From Ophthalmolycus amberensis (Eukaryota > Chordata > Actinopteri > Perciformes > Zoarcidae), in the NCBI GenBank assembly GCA_024529925.1, contig JAFEUB010000436.1:1-64000 (forward strand): DNA of 64,000 nucleotides, read 5' to 3'. Each line of letters opens with the position of its first letter. The stretch's first letter is position 1. This document shows positions 24,690 to 35,654 of this stretch, in pieces. The notes beneath the pieces were generated by a model, which saw only the letters and a list, made by a program, of their open reading frames with translations, was not told the origin of the DNA and did not search any database. The position numbers and the translations under genes were made by a program.

Positions 24690-25055
24690 TGTGTCACCGA
24701 TGATGTGCTTCTGTTGGCACCTTCAGCACGCCCTGGGGCACTTTGCAGCCAGGTGTGAAGCGGCCAGGACAAGAGTCAGTACCTCTGAGCTCTGGTTCTC
24801 TGTCGGAAACCGGTGGATTGTTCACGGACGAGGCTACAATGGAGCAATTGATGGACAGGCGGTTTGGTGCGGCGTCAGCAGTGATGTGGGCATTGTACCG
24901 GAAGACAAAGCTCTCAATTTAGCAGTCCCTCTACGTTCACCAATGGTCATGAGTGTGTGGGTGGTGACCGGAATAATGAGATCGTGGATTCAAGTGGCCG
25001 TAATGAGCTTCCTTCGTAGGGCGGAGGGATTACATAACTCGTCTGGCCTGCTGGG
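24690..25055 (+). pseudogene. LINE reverse-transcriptase mid-region, degenerate
   Basis: Recognisable blocks in order: LQHALGHFAARCEAARTRVS (about 24718-24777), then in another frame MEQLMDRRFGAASAVMWALY (about 24839-24898) and KLSI. After a stop and a further shift comes MRSWIQVAVMSFLRRAEGL (about 24978-25034). In intact fish LINEs these follow the FADD box and lead into the tail seen at 23.1 kb. Several in-frame stops and at least two frameshifts disable it. It overlaps the 23.1-kb fragment in protein coordinates, so the two are different insertions of a similar family. Confidence 0.78.
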
Positions 25056-25195
25056 GTGAGGGACTTCTGGAGGCTGGACCGGGGGCTGGGAGGGGGGGAG
25101 GCGGGCCTAAAGGAAACACATGCACATGCTCTATGGACCCGGAAGGTTTCCGTAAGATCTGGCTAATTCTTTCCAAATTCTATACTTTTGCTTAA

Positions 25196-25270
25196 TGCGC
25201 CACCTAGCAACTTGAACTAATGGGGCGCCGCCTCCAACGCTGTATGCAGTTCTCTTTATACATCCATGGG
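25196..25270. repeat. Probable teleost dispersed-repeat fragment
   Basis: The phrases CGCCACCTAGCAACTTGAAC and CAGTTCTCTTTATACATCCA resemble a repeat I recall from percomorph genomes. No second copy is in this window, so support is weak. Confidence 0.3.
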
Positions 25271-26095
25271 ACTACCGCAGAATAGAAGTTTGTCCATCGA
25301 CTGATCTTGTGTAAGATGCAGTCAGGAAACCTAACAGGTGTGTGGTTGAGATCTAAATGAAGGCTGAGTTAGAAGATGGGTGTGATCAGAGCAAAGGGGC
25401 CGGAGGTTTGGGGGCAGGAATTGGGGAAAGGGGCATTGGGGGCACTTTTTACCGATGGCCCAATATGACGTCATGGCTGCTGTAGTCTGACTCATCGGCT
25501 GTAGGTGTGGGTATGACCGCGTTGTCCTTCCCTTCCTCTATCGGCGCTATATATTTTACTGCATCCTGTGCTTAGCGACACACAAGCAAGTCAGAGTGTT
25601 TCTTCTCCTCCAGAATGCTGATGTGTGCAGCCAGACCTTTCCTTAGCGCTGACACAGCACTGTGGAGATAGGTCTATGCAAGACGAGGGCTGGTGTGACC
25701 CCCTCACATGATGGTCTCTCTAGTTGAAGTTGATGTCGCACTCGACCTTTTTGTCCCACTTCCTGCTCTCGTGCACTCTCCTTGCGAGGCTAACTTCATC
25801 ACACGGCGAGCCTGAAGAGTTTTAAAACATCTCTCTGTGGAGAAGATGAAGGATCTTCCAGTAAAGTCCCTCTGGCTGTTTGAAGGAGTGAAAATAATCC
25901 GAGAGATTTCCCACCAAATCAAAACGATGAAGTGAAATGACATTTGTTCCTTTTCACTTTTTAACTTTACTCTTCTTCAAAAGCTTCACCTTTAACATTT
26001 TACACCTCTGTCTTTCTGTCTTTCGCTCTCTCTCTGCCAAAATAATCTAAATTAGGAAAAGTCCATTAGATCACGGAGTGCGTGCACACGGAAAT

Positions 26096-26097
<2 letters not shown>
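25271..26097. other. Unannotated sequence
   Basis: No gene or repeat recognised. Confidence 0.4.
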
Positions 26098-26136
<39 letters not shown>

Positions 26137-26153
26137 CACACACGCACACACAC
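26098..26153. repeat. (CA)n microsatellite with CG interruptions
   Basis: CA tract of about 56 bp with two ACGC interruptions. Confidence 0.94.
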
Positions 26154-26299
26154 CTGATGGGGACCATAAATCGTTGTCTCCATTATAGTTCTGCCAATAG
26201 CACCTCCATGCTGGCTGCACAGCGTCTTTATAGCACGGCTTTGATGTATATGTGGGTTTCGGGCTGGGCGGGGCGAGTGACAGAATGGGGTTGGGAAAC

Positions 26300-26355
26300 G
26301 AGCGAGAAGGAGGGAGGAGGAAGAGAAGAGGAGGAAGAGGAAGAGGAATAGAGGA
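26300..26355. repeat. (GGA/GAA) purine-rich tract
   Basis: Nearly pure AG sequence, imperfect triplets. Gives Glu-rich plus-strand and Ser/Leu-rich minus-strand frames that are artefacts. Confidence 0.8.
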
Positions 26356-27165
26356 GCGACACCAAACACAAAAGAGACACGAGTGAGAAAACGAGAGAAG
26401 AGATACAAACACAGCAGCACCTAGAGGCTGTGGCACTCCACTGACATACAATGCACATGTACTATCACATTCCCAGCATGCAGCTTGATTACGTCTTCAG
26501 TGCAAGGAGAAACACAACCAGTTGTGTCCCAGTTCATGAGCGGGACCCGTCAAAGGATGCAGCCCACCAAGGTGTGTCCTTCAGAGGAACCCGAGGCTTT
26601 TGGCTGAACCGCCTCTTGTGTGAAAGAGCACGGCTCGCAGCAGACGACACCGGCAGAGCAGGATGACGGACTCTATCGGTCACGTGAGTCGGACGTCGAC
26701 TACAAAAGGATCAGTCCGAATGAGAAAGAGCAGCAAAAGGTCAGAGGCAGGTGCAGGAAGAGGTCCTACAGGCAGCTGGTGAGCAGCAGGGAAAGCCTGA
26801 ACGACGGCTGCTCCTCTCTCTAATACATAATCACTTTATGATATGAACATACAGCAGATATGTTCATCTAACTCATGACTCGCCAAGCGCTTTACAGAGC
26901 TTTCAGAGTCATATTCCACAAACGACACTCTGGACTTTTATCCTCCGTACAGTCGGACTTCCCTCAATTCATTCAGATTGAACTAAAGAGGAGCAGCTCT
27001 GGATCCAAGAGGAGCATAGACATTATACAGACTAATCAGTAGAATACAACAACAATCCAACTGCTCATGAACAAACAAGACATCACTAGCCTTCCAATAT
27101 ACACTTTATAAAACTTAGATAAGTTAAAGTTATAGGTGGAACTTTGAAGTTGTGTTGTTCTTAGC
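26356..27165. other. Unannotated sequence
   Basis: No feature recognised before the 29-bp array. Confidence 0.45.
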
Positions 27166-28528
27166 GGTCCCTGTGGACTAACGTGGTGGTGTTTGGTCCC
27201 TGTGGACTAACGTGGTGGTGTTTGGTCCCTGTGGACTAACGTGGTGGTGTTTGGTCCCTGTGGATTAACGTGGTGGTGTTTGGTCCCTGTGGACTAACGT
27301 GGTAGTGTTTGGTCCCTGTGGACTAACGTGGTAGTGTTTGGTCCCTGTGGACTAACGTGGTGGTGTTTGGTCCCTGTGGATTAACGTGGTGGTGTTTGGT
27401 CCCTGTGGACTAACGTGGTGGTGTTTGGTCCCTGTGGATTAACGTGGTGGTGTTTGGTCCCTGTGGACTAACGTGGTGGTGTTTGGTCCCTGTGGACTAA
27501 CGTGGTGGTGTTTGGTCCCTGTGGATTAACGTGGTGGTGTTTGGTCCCTGTGGACTAACGTGGTGGTGTTTGGTCCCTGTGGATTAACGTGGTGGTGTTT
27601 GGTCCCTGTGGACTAACGTGGTGGTGTTTGGTCCCTGTGGATTAACGTGGTGGTGTTTGGTCCCTGTGGATTAACGTGGTGGTGTTTGGTCCCTGTGGAC
27701 TAACGTGGTAGTGTTTGGTCCCTGTGGACTAACGTGGTAGTGTTTGGTCCCTGTGGACTAACGTGGTGGTGTTTGGTCCCTGTGGATTAACGTGGTGGTG
27801 TTTGGTCCCTGTGGACTAACGTGGTGGTGTTTGGTCCCTGTGGATTAACGTGGTGGTGTTTGGTCCCTGTGGACTAACGTGGTGGTGTTTGGTCCCTGTG
27901 GACTAACGTGGTGGTGTTTGGTCCCTGTGGATTAACGTGGTGGTGTTTGGTCCCTGTGGACTAACGTGGTGGTGTTTGGTCCCTGTGGATTAACGTGGTG
28001 GTGTTTGGTCCCTGTGGACTAACGTGGTAGTGTTTGGTCCCTGTGGACTAACGTGGTAGTGTTTGGTCCCTGTGGACTAACGTGGTAGTGTTTGGTCCCT
28101 GTGGACTAACGTGGTAGTGTTTGGTCCCTGTGGACTAACGTGGTGGTGTTTGGTCCCTGTGGATTAACGTGGTGGTGTTTGGTCCCTGTGGACTAACGTG
28201 GTAGTGTTTGGTCCCTGTGGACTAACGTGGTAGTGTTTGGTCCCTGTGGACTAACGTGGTGGTGTTTGGTCCCTGTGGATTAACGTGGTGGTGTTTGGTC
28301 CCTGTGGACTAACGTGGTGGTGTTTGGTCCCTGTGGACTAACGTGGTGGTGTTTGGTCCCTGTGGACTAACGTGGTGGTGTTTGGTCCCTGTGGACTAAC
28401 GTGGTGGTGTTTGGTCCCTGTGGACTAACGTGGTGGTGTTTGGTCCCTGTGGACTAACGTGGTGGTGTTTGGTCCCTGTGGATTAACGGGGTGGTGTTTG
28501 GTCCCTGTGGATTAACGTGGTGGTGTTT
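27166..28528. repeat. 29-bp minisatellite, 47 copies
   Basis: Exactly 47 units of 29 bp (1363 bp). The unit begins GGTCCCTGTGGACTAACG and ends GGTGGTGTTT. Only two sites vary commonly: GACTAA/GATTAA, and GTGGTGG/GTGGTAG. Unit 46 has a private T-to-G change (ACGGGG). Units 5-15 and 19-29 carry the same ordered series of variants, so an 11-unit block was duplicated at a 14-unit (406-bp) offset. G-rich on the plus strand. No coding role. Confidence 0.98.
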
Positions 28529-28862
28529 CTGAGCACCAGCGTCTGACAGTCTGCCCCTCTCAGTCCTGGTCCTGGTTCTCCCGGGCCTGCCTTCCCTCGA
28601 GCGGGTCCAGCGATATGTCCTGGGTCTCCAGCAGTGTGGTGTCGGTGTTGGCTCCCAGAGAGGAGAAGCTCTGCTCGCAGGTCTAAGGCAGCAACGGAGC
28701 CAGTTCTGGGTCCGTGCACCATGGAAGTAACTTTAAATATGAATATCGGCATCGCAAACAGCAGCGTGACCTTTCCTAATAAAGTGTGTGGGAGCTCCCA
28801 TCAGCTACACCGCTGCTACAGAGCGGCCTGCCTGGGAGCTAAGCCTGTCGTAATTGCTGCTG

Positions 28863-28864
<2 letters not shown>
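28529..28864. other. GC-rich unannotated sequence
   Basis: GC-rich flank of the array. A minus-strand frame through it is Gly/Pro-rich but lacks a strict Gly-X-Y pattern, so a collagen-like exon is not supported. Confidence 0.4.

Positions 28865-28900
<36 letters not shown>
28865..28900. repeat. (GT)18 microsatellite
   Basis: Pure GT tract. Confidence 0.96.
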
Positions 28901-28902
<2 letters not shown>

Positions 28903-28939
28903 CTGCTGCAGTACTGTCAATAAGTGCTTGATGGCCGAG

Positions 28940-28943
<4 letters not shown>

Positions 28944-28997
<54 letters not shown>
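28944..28997. repeat. (TC)27 microsatellite
   Basis: Pure TC tract of 54 bp. Confidence 0.96.
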
Positions 28998-29001
<4 letters not shown>

Positions 29002-29141
29002 GCAGCACAGAGGAGACGGATGGTAAAAGATCCGGCCCCTCAGCGACTTTTATCTCCCCCTCCCCGCTCCTCCATCACTCTGTCCTGACTCTTCTGCCAT
29101 CTCTCCCCCTCTGGTCTTCCTTCCATTCTCCCTCTCTCTCC

Positions 29142-29145
<4 letters not shown>

Positions 29146-29205
<60 letters not shown>
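29146..29205. repeat. (TC)30 microsatellite
   Basis: Pure TC tract flanked on both sides by CCCCTTTCTCTCTC, giving a symmetric-looking pyrimidine domain. Confidence 0.96.
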
Positions 29206-29207
<2 letters not shown>

Positions 29208-29319
29208 CTTTCTCTCTCACTCCGTTGCCAGCCCTCTCGCTCTTTCTTTGCCTTATTTGTGTGAATGAATGTGTCTCATTTCGGTCCCCTGCAGTCAGTC
29301 TCTCCTTTCTGTCTCCTCC

Positions 29320-29390
29320 CCTCTTGAGCTCATCAGACTATACTCTCTTTATCTCTTCCTCTTGAGCTCATCAGACTCTCTTTATCTCTT
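29320..29390. repeat. Tandem duplication of 38/33 bp
   Basis: CCTCTTGAGCTCATCAGACT plus following bases occurs at 29320-29357 and again at 29358-29390. The copies differ by a 5-base indel, and a third start (CCTCTTG) begins at 29391. Confidence 0.88.
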
Positions 29391-30230
29391 CCTCTTGTGT
29401 TGTGCTTGTTTTTGTGCAGTGTGTATTTAGCTCACTAACAGACTTTACTATGAGCTCGACATCACTTTCATGTCGTCATCACTTTACTGTAAAATATTAC
29501 TTTTCAATGCTCATCCTTTTCTTAGCGCTCCTCTTAATTTATTAATAACACATGTTTTATTATCTATGTATTTCTATTCTTCTCCCCTTTCTGTTCAGTT
29601 TGATTCAGATGAAACAGGTTTTTTTAGTCCTTGTGGACATTTCAGAGCATTAAAGGTGTTTCCAGAGCACAGGTCATGTATGTAGTTGTACTAAACTCCC
29701 CTCGTTAAGTAAGAAAGACAACTACCACTCTTTGATATTACTAATTCTTCAACAGAAAAATATGCGTATAGTTCAAGAACCCAAATAACTACCTTACATT
29801 TAAATATATATATATTTTCAAGGCTGTTCATCAGTAACATCCAATAACTAACGCTGTCCAGCCGGAAGGACCATCATGTCCACTGGACACGAGCATCTCT
29901 GAGCACCAGCTCTAGTTTTGCTGGACTAACCGCATCACTGAGGTGACATTAACTTGTGAGTGCATATAAATGCATGTCAGTACAACTAACATCCAAATCA
30001 GTTTCAAATGTGGATATTTCATATGGATGCTATTGGAAGAAGACGTCCCGACTGACGAGACTTCTTCTTCTGAAACAGCTGGAGCCACGTTCAGAGGACG
30101 GTTATAGTCGGTGCTGCTGTCGCTGGAGACTCAGGAGATAATAAAGAGTTCATATGGTGTTGATTTGTTTGTTTTTTGAGAAAAATGAATCAGTATGAAG
30201 ATAGTCTTCCTGATTGAACGTTTGCGTAGC
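29391..30230. other. Unannotated sequence
   Basis: A (TA)n run of about 15 bp near 29804. Nothing else recognised. Confidence 0.45.
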
Positions 30231-30610
30231 TTCATTAAAGGTTTTCATTGCTTTTAAAGTGCCAGTGTGTAATATTCATTAAAGGTTTTCATTGCTTTTA
30301 AAGTGCCAGTGTGTAATATTCATTAAAGGTTTTCATTGCTTTTAAAGGGCCAGTGTGTAATATTCATTAATCACCAGAAAGTAGGAGTCGTTGTGTGTTC
30401 GTCAGCTTAGACTGAGCCCGTCATAGCTACATGGAGCGAGTCCTGTTCATGGAGTGTGCCGTGTTGCACCGCCATGTTTCTACAGAAGCCCAGAACAGAC
30501 AAACCAAACAGTGACTCCAGAGAGAGACTTTCATTCAGCAGGCTGCATTCTACAAACTCACCACTAGATGCCACTACATCCTACACACGTCTCCTCTCAG
30601 TGTTGGCACG
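30231..30610 (+). mobile_element. MITE-like element with triplicated 5' end
   Basis: A 44-bp unit (TTCATTAAAGGTTTTCATTG... ending CAGTGTGTAATA) is present three times in exact tandem at 30231-30274, 30275-30318 and 30319-30362, with one T-to-G difference in the third. The third runs into a body ending CACCACTAGATGCCACTACA then TCCTACACAC. CAGTGTGTA at the left and TCCTACACAC at the right are inversely complementary over GTGTGTA, which suggests short terminal inverted repeats of a non-autonomous hAT-type element. That class is inferred from memory of similar fish repeats. Confidence 0.5.
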
Positions 30611-30657
30611 TTATTTGCTTTTTATTTGCTTTCCACAACATGTCAAATGTGTTTTTT

Positions 30658-30685
30658 TAGACCGCATTGTCAACAATGCGGTCTA
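30658..30685. other. Perfect 12-bp stem hairpin
   Basis: TAGACCGCATTG pairs perfectly with CAATGCGGTCTA around the 4-nt loop TCAA. A run of T precedes the left arm. Flanking words (CAACATGTCAAATGT on the left, ACATTTGGTGTTGG on the right) extend the palindrome imperfectly. This could be the centre of a fold-back element. Confidence 0.8.
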
Positions 30686-31832
30686 ACTGTGTTTTGCCGT
30701 GTCATGTGACATTTGGTGTTGGAGTTTGAGTGCACTGTGATGCATCTGACACCACTGAACGTTCCTACATCAGTGGAGGAGACGAGTCCACTGCATTTGT
30801 TAGCTGCTGTTAAGGTGCAACTTCATTTCTTGCCACAGAGATCTACAACGATTAAAGCAGGTAATAAAGCCTGAATTCCACATTCTAGTTTTGTAAGTAT
30901 TAATGAGTGTGAGGCCTGCAAGGGAGTACTGCAAAACCCAATGCAGCCATCTGAATGGATTTACAATAAACCGAGGGCCATTTCATGCTTCTTCTGATTG
31001 CCTGGCTTTCACTGGTGATATACAATGTAATTATACCGCGTTGGGCCAAGCTAGAAATAAAGGGTATCTGGGTTGTGGGTCTGGGGGGAGTAAAAGCATG
31101 GACAGTCCAGTTTGGCTTCAGTTCAGAAATTGTGAAGTTTGAGCTAATCAAAGCAGACGGTCTCCTGTGGGGTCTAAAGACATAATCTGCTGTTAGAGCA
31201 GACTCTCTCAGAATCTAAATATTGTATTTTTTGACTCTCTGTGTGCAGCAGAGCTACCGGCTACAGCTCCCACAGATCCCTCTGAAAAGTTTCATTTCTC
31301 TCTTAAACTGCGTCTATATCTCCGCTCTTTCTTTCAGTAGCTTCGGGTTAGACACAGACTCAGGAAATATTGAACACAAAAGGGGAAGTTGGCCCCAAAA
31401 GGCGGCTTACGTGTTGTGGGATTGAATTTAGATTTCATCCTTCACCATGAAACGACAATTAAAATATGACAAAATGCTTGGAAACGAAATGTCCTTCTAT
31501 TTGTCACATGGAGAGGGTTAGCTGAAGGTTTGAGCACTTTAAAAAGGTACAATATGTGTAATGTCTGGCCAGCTGCTCATCATTTCACCTCCACTACCGG
31601 GTCCATACGTCTGACTTTACAGTCATCAGTTATAATAAATGAAACAAACACTAATTATTAACAGCAGGGACACAATACCCAACATTTGACCAAAGTGAAA
31701 TCATAAACTCAAGAGGAGAGAAGGCAATCTTCCAACTTTCATGAGAAAAAACCCCCAAATGGCACTTGTTTTACACACAGTTATTTGTATGGATTAAACA
31801 AATGAGGTGTAATGTGAGTTTTGGACGGATCC
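30686..31832. other. Unannotated sequence
   Basis: A word like the 30.3-kb element (CAATATGTGTAATGTC, near 31550) suggests a small repeat remnant. No gene recognised. Confidence 0.4.
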
Positions 31833-31890
31833 AGGCTAGCTGTTCCCCCTGTTTTCATTGTGTATGCTAAGCTAAGCTAACTGGTTGGTG
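31833..31890 (+). repeat. Dispersed repeat fragment with GCTAA triplication
   Basis: GGCTAGCTGTTCCCCCTGTT followed by ATGCTAAGCTAAGCTAACTG is a phrase I recall as recurrent in teleost genomes. No mate in this window apart from loosely similar words near 50.57 kb. Confidence 0.4.
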
Positions 31891-32044
31891 GCAGTAGTGT
31901 CATATTTTCCGTACAGACAAGATTTGATGAGAGAGGTATTCATCTTCTCATCATACTCTCAGCAAGAAAGAGAATCATTATTTCTCCCCAATGGCCTCAT
32001 AGTCTTCATTAACCTTTTTTTGACCCATCTCACTTCCTGTTGAG
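31891..32044. other. Unannotated sequence
   Basis: Short stretch before the CT/TG array. Confidence 0.35.
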
Positions 32045-32075
<31 letters not shown>

Positions 32076-32134
32076 GTCTCTCTCTCTCTCTGTCTCTCTC
32101 TGTCTCTCTCTGTCTCTCTCTCTGTCTCTCTCTC
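32045..32134. repeat. (CT)n array with periodic G
   Basis: CT repeats in which TCTG recurs at 8- to 14-bp spacing, so a longer unit (TCTCTCTG) is emerging within the dinucleotide tract. The Ser-Leu-Val frame is an artefact. Confidence 0.92.
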
Positions 32135-34671
32135 CTTTGTCTCCATTTTCGTTGCCCTCCCCCTCTACTTTCTGTTTCTCCGTTCCGTTTCTCTCCAGGC
32201 TTCGTTCCCTTCTCATCTCGTGTCTCGTTCTCAGGTACTTCAGCTCCATCACTTCCTCCTGACCGGATACCGCGCTGTTACTTCCAGGGCATTTGGCTTT
32301 GGTGGGCAATCTATGAATCAGCAGAGAGAGGAAGAGGGAAGGAGAGCGAGAGGAAACAACCAAAGGAGGTCATCGAGCTGAGTCTCCAGATGGAAGTCTT
32401 CTTGCTGCTTTGATCAGCCATTTGTCTGCGGAGCGGTTCGTCTGCAGCGTGGGTGTGAAAGCTCTGAGTGATTGATGCTACAAAATGCTTTCCTAATGTG
32501 GCGAGGAACAGAGCTGGTGGGTAATTTAAAATATGTTTTCAGAATGTAAAGAAGGTTGGTTAGGTCCCGGAGCAGAAACAAGTCATTTATAACACAAGAG
32601 TAGAATAGTAGTAAGGTAAGAGTAGCAGCAAACACAACGCTATGTGACCAACAACACAAATATTAAAAGCACAGGCAAGAACCCACTTTGTCTCCTGTGA
32701 ATTACGCCCTCATTCAAATTGGCTGAATCAGTTTTTGGCTGTAAAAGTTTGTTCGGCAGCCTACAGCTGTAGAGGTCAGTGATGGTCCATGTCCCGGCTC
32801 ATGATTAAAGTGTTTATTATATATAATAAAGGAAAGCATTACTCAGAAACAACTTTCCCCAACCTTTAGCAAGTGTCCTGAGTTGCCTAAAGATAACCAT
32901 AATATGTTGTTATAATCCTCATTCATGCACTAGTTATATGAACTGTTGATGAAGTAGGCTTCACACATAAAAAGGCGTAAATGCAAATTTCTCCTTTAGC
33001 GTTCTGAACAAATCAACTGCACAGCGGATTCCAACTGCAAGTAGATTTCTCATGAGTTCAGACGTTCAGAGGGTTTTCAGTTCCATGCAAACCAGAGTGT
33101 ACTGGTCCAAGTGGACCCTCCTACAACAACGTGCCGTCAGGTACCTGTCTTTCATATGGTGGTTTGTTTTTCTGCTGTAGGAATTAATGACAGTACAAAA
33201 GTACAACAATAGTTTGTCTGTGATATCACATTGTTCAATACTAGAAAAAGCATTCTGAACAAACGTCTAACATTTAACATTTTAACTTCAACACTTACCA
33301 AACTAAAGAGTGCTGCACGATAAAACAAGTATCTTCAAACTGCTATTGTAAGTCCTTCTCAGTGACTAAAACAAAAATCACTGATCATTGTGTTTGTCAT
33401 CCATAGCTCTATGCAACTCTTTAGTGCCCATGAGCAAGGCACTTGAGACAGGCGGTTGTTGGTGGGCAGATCTCATGTTGAATGAACGTTTTTTTTCCCG
33501 AAATGAAACAAAATAAAAAGAGATATAAGTTCAGCACATGCAGGCTGTTATCCTTGAAGCGTAATACATTAATATCATTTGTTGAAGTGATGTTCATAAA
33601 ACAGATACAACCCAGTTGTTCGTTAATTGTGTCTTTTCTCAAAGTCTGAGAAGCTTAAACTAAAACAGATTACATCTTTTTTCCGCACATTCTGACACAT
33701 ATGGACTTCCTGCATTATTTATGTCCATCATGTGTCTGTTTTTATTACAAAAACAACAGATGATAATCTTTTTATGATACTGTGCACATGTGATCCCATC
33801 TCTCATCCCTGCCAGCTGCAGTGTTGTGTGTCTGCGTGCCATGAAACCGTTCATCAGGGAGAGAGGCTGCAGACAGACGACGTCCTCCCCTCGCAGCCAT
33901 CCACTGCATCAGTTAACTACGCACCAAGGTGCTGTGAACCGGTGGCACCGGCCCGCCAGCGCTGCAAACTGCATTACCTAATAACACGCCTGCTTCTGCG
34001 AGACACATCTCAGATATGTCGCCCAAACACAACCCATTGCGAAGGCGTCATAGCTCCTGTAGAGACGCATAGCGTTGGAGAGGTGCACCAGTAATAAACG
34101 CAGCCACGGCAATAAGACAGAGCCTGCCCCTGAAGAAACACTTCATTCAAAGAACAGAGGCTGCTCATGTAAAACGAGACTATTCATTTTAGTGGTCATG
34201 CAAATAATGACAGTCCTCTGCAGACAAATACGAACTATTTGTTGGTTTGATTCAGCAACACGTGCTGATATTCAGAATCAAAGGAGCACAATCGGGTTGT
34301 GTACGGCTCTCTGCTGTGGTTAGAACAGAGCTCTCTGGTACTTGCACAACCTTTTACATTGAGAGTCTGGGAGGACGGAACAGAAGGACGTGTCGTTGAT
34401 GTCACAGAGCGGCTGCCAACGCATGGAAGCGTCCCCACAATGGACTAAATGATTAGTCACCTAAAGCAGAGAGGAACAAAGAGGGGGTCAGAAATAAGTC
34501 CACCGGGTTGTCCTCAGGTTTTTCCCAAATGGGTCGTCCCATGACATCATCAGCTCCTCCTCCACCGTCCTCTGACAGAGTCAGGCCAGCGGGAGGAGGG
34601 AGCGGTGGCTCTCGGTGGTAAAAAGGTGATTTATACGCTGCGCAGGATGCAGATACCGGCAGGATTGCAGT
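32135..34671. other. Unannotated unique sequence
   Basis: About 2.5 kb without tandem arrays or recognised elements. The frame 33732-34094 (+, 120 codons) is Cys/His-containing but has no recognisable domain. Confidence 0.4.
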
Positions 34672-34733
34672 GGAGGAGGAGGAGGAAGAAGAGGAAGAGG
34701 AAGAAGAGGAGGAGGAGGAGGAGGAGGGGGGGA
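34672..34733. repeat. (GGA/GAA)n purine tract
   Basis: Uninterrupted purine sequence of about 60 bp ending in G7. It opens a longer purine-rich block that runs to about 34900. Confidence 0.9.
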
Positions 34734-35404
34734 TGAGAAAGAGGGGACAAGACGTGAAAATGGGTGAAGAAGGAAAGAGTTAGAAAACTATATTAAGAGA
34801 GGGATTTGGTCAAGATTAAAAAACAAAAAGTGGTAAAACGAGAAGAGGACAGAAGAAAAGAAGGGATGAAAAAAGACAGAAATGTAGGTAAGACGAGACC
34901 ACGGTTGGAAGAGTTACTTTAAGATTGCGATCCCATAGTAACCTAATCCAAGCATCACTTTGTAAAAGTAACGTATTCTGATAACTTTGATTTACTTCAA
35001 TACCAAATATGCAGATAGAGAAGAGAGGCATGCTGCCATCATTCTGTGTGTAAAGCAGAAAATCGATCAAGCGCTGCCTTCCAGCTGTGAACATGCCGTC
35101 ATCAGCCAAGCACTCATATCATTTAGCACATTAGTGATTTTAACTTGGAGCAGCAGATGTACTGAGATACATTAAAGGTTCCAGGGTTCGATTTCTAAGG
35201 TTGTACGGTCATTTATTTACACTCAAATCTTCTATTGAGGTTTTTAAATAAAGCTTCAAATGTCTGTCATCATTTGTTTTTGATGTCATCACCATAAAAA
35301 CATGGGTCAAATAGAGTATTGTGGTTATATAGATGTGCTTTATGGTGCTGTTAGATCGCTGCTACTGTGGAGAGCCATGTTAATACGGGAACATTTTGAA
35401 AGGC
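34734..35404. other. Purine-rich then AT-rich sequence
   Basis: 34734-34900 remains strongly A+G-biased on the plus strand. No gene recognised. Confidence 0.45.
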
Positions 35405-35470
35405 TAAACGCCAACAAATGTGGATTGAAGCAGAATATTTTGTGAGATAAAAACAAAATTGTGAATATTG
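35405..35470 (+). repeat. Dispersed repeat, mate at 1.96 kb
   Basis: TAAACGCCAACAAATGTGGA and following bases (AATATTTTGTGAGATAAAAA) match 1961-2030 with scattered changes. Confidence 0.5.
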
Positions 35471-35654
35471 CTCATGTTTACATTCATCTTTTTTGAATAC
35501 ATTTAGTCTTTTGGAATGAAGACTGAGACGACTGAGAAAGAGAGGGAGGGGAGAGAAGGTACGACTTATTCTACTGTTACAGAATACATTTACCTTTTTT
35601 GTATCCTAAATACGTAATGCCGTTCCAAGTAATCTGTTATTCAAACAGTAACAG

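Noticed and set aside
28483..28752. Collagen-like minus-strand frame
   Set aside because: Gly is not at every third residue and the frame is built on GC-rich DNA beside the 29-bp array.
33732..34094. Cys/His-containing 120-codon frame as a zinc-finger protein
   Set aside because: Cys and His spacing fits no zinc-finger class and no second finger is present.
35184..35205. tRNA B-box-like GGGTTCGATTTC
   Set aside because: No A-box or cloverleaf can be formed upstream. An isolated match of this length is expected by chance.
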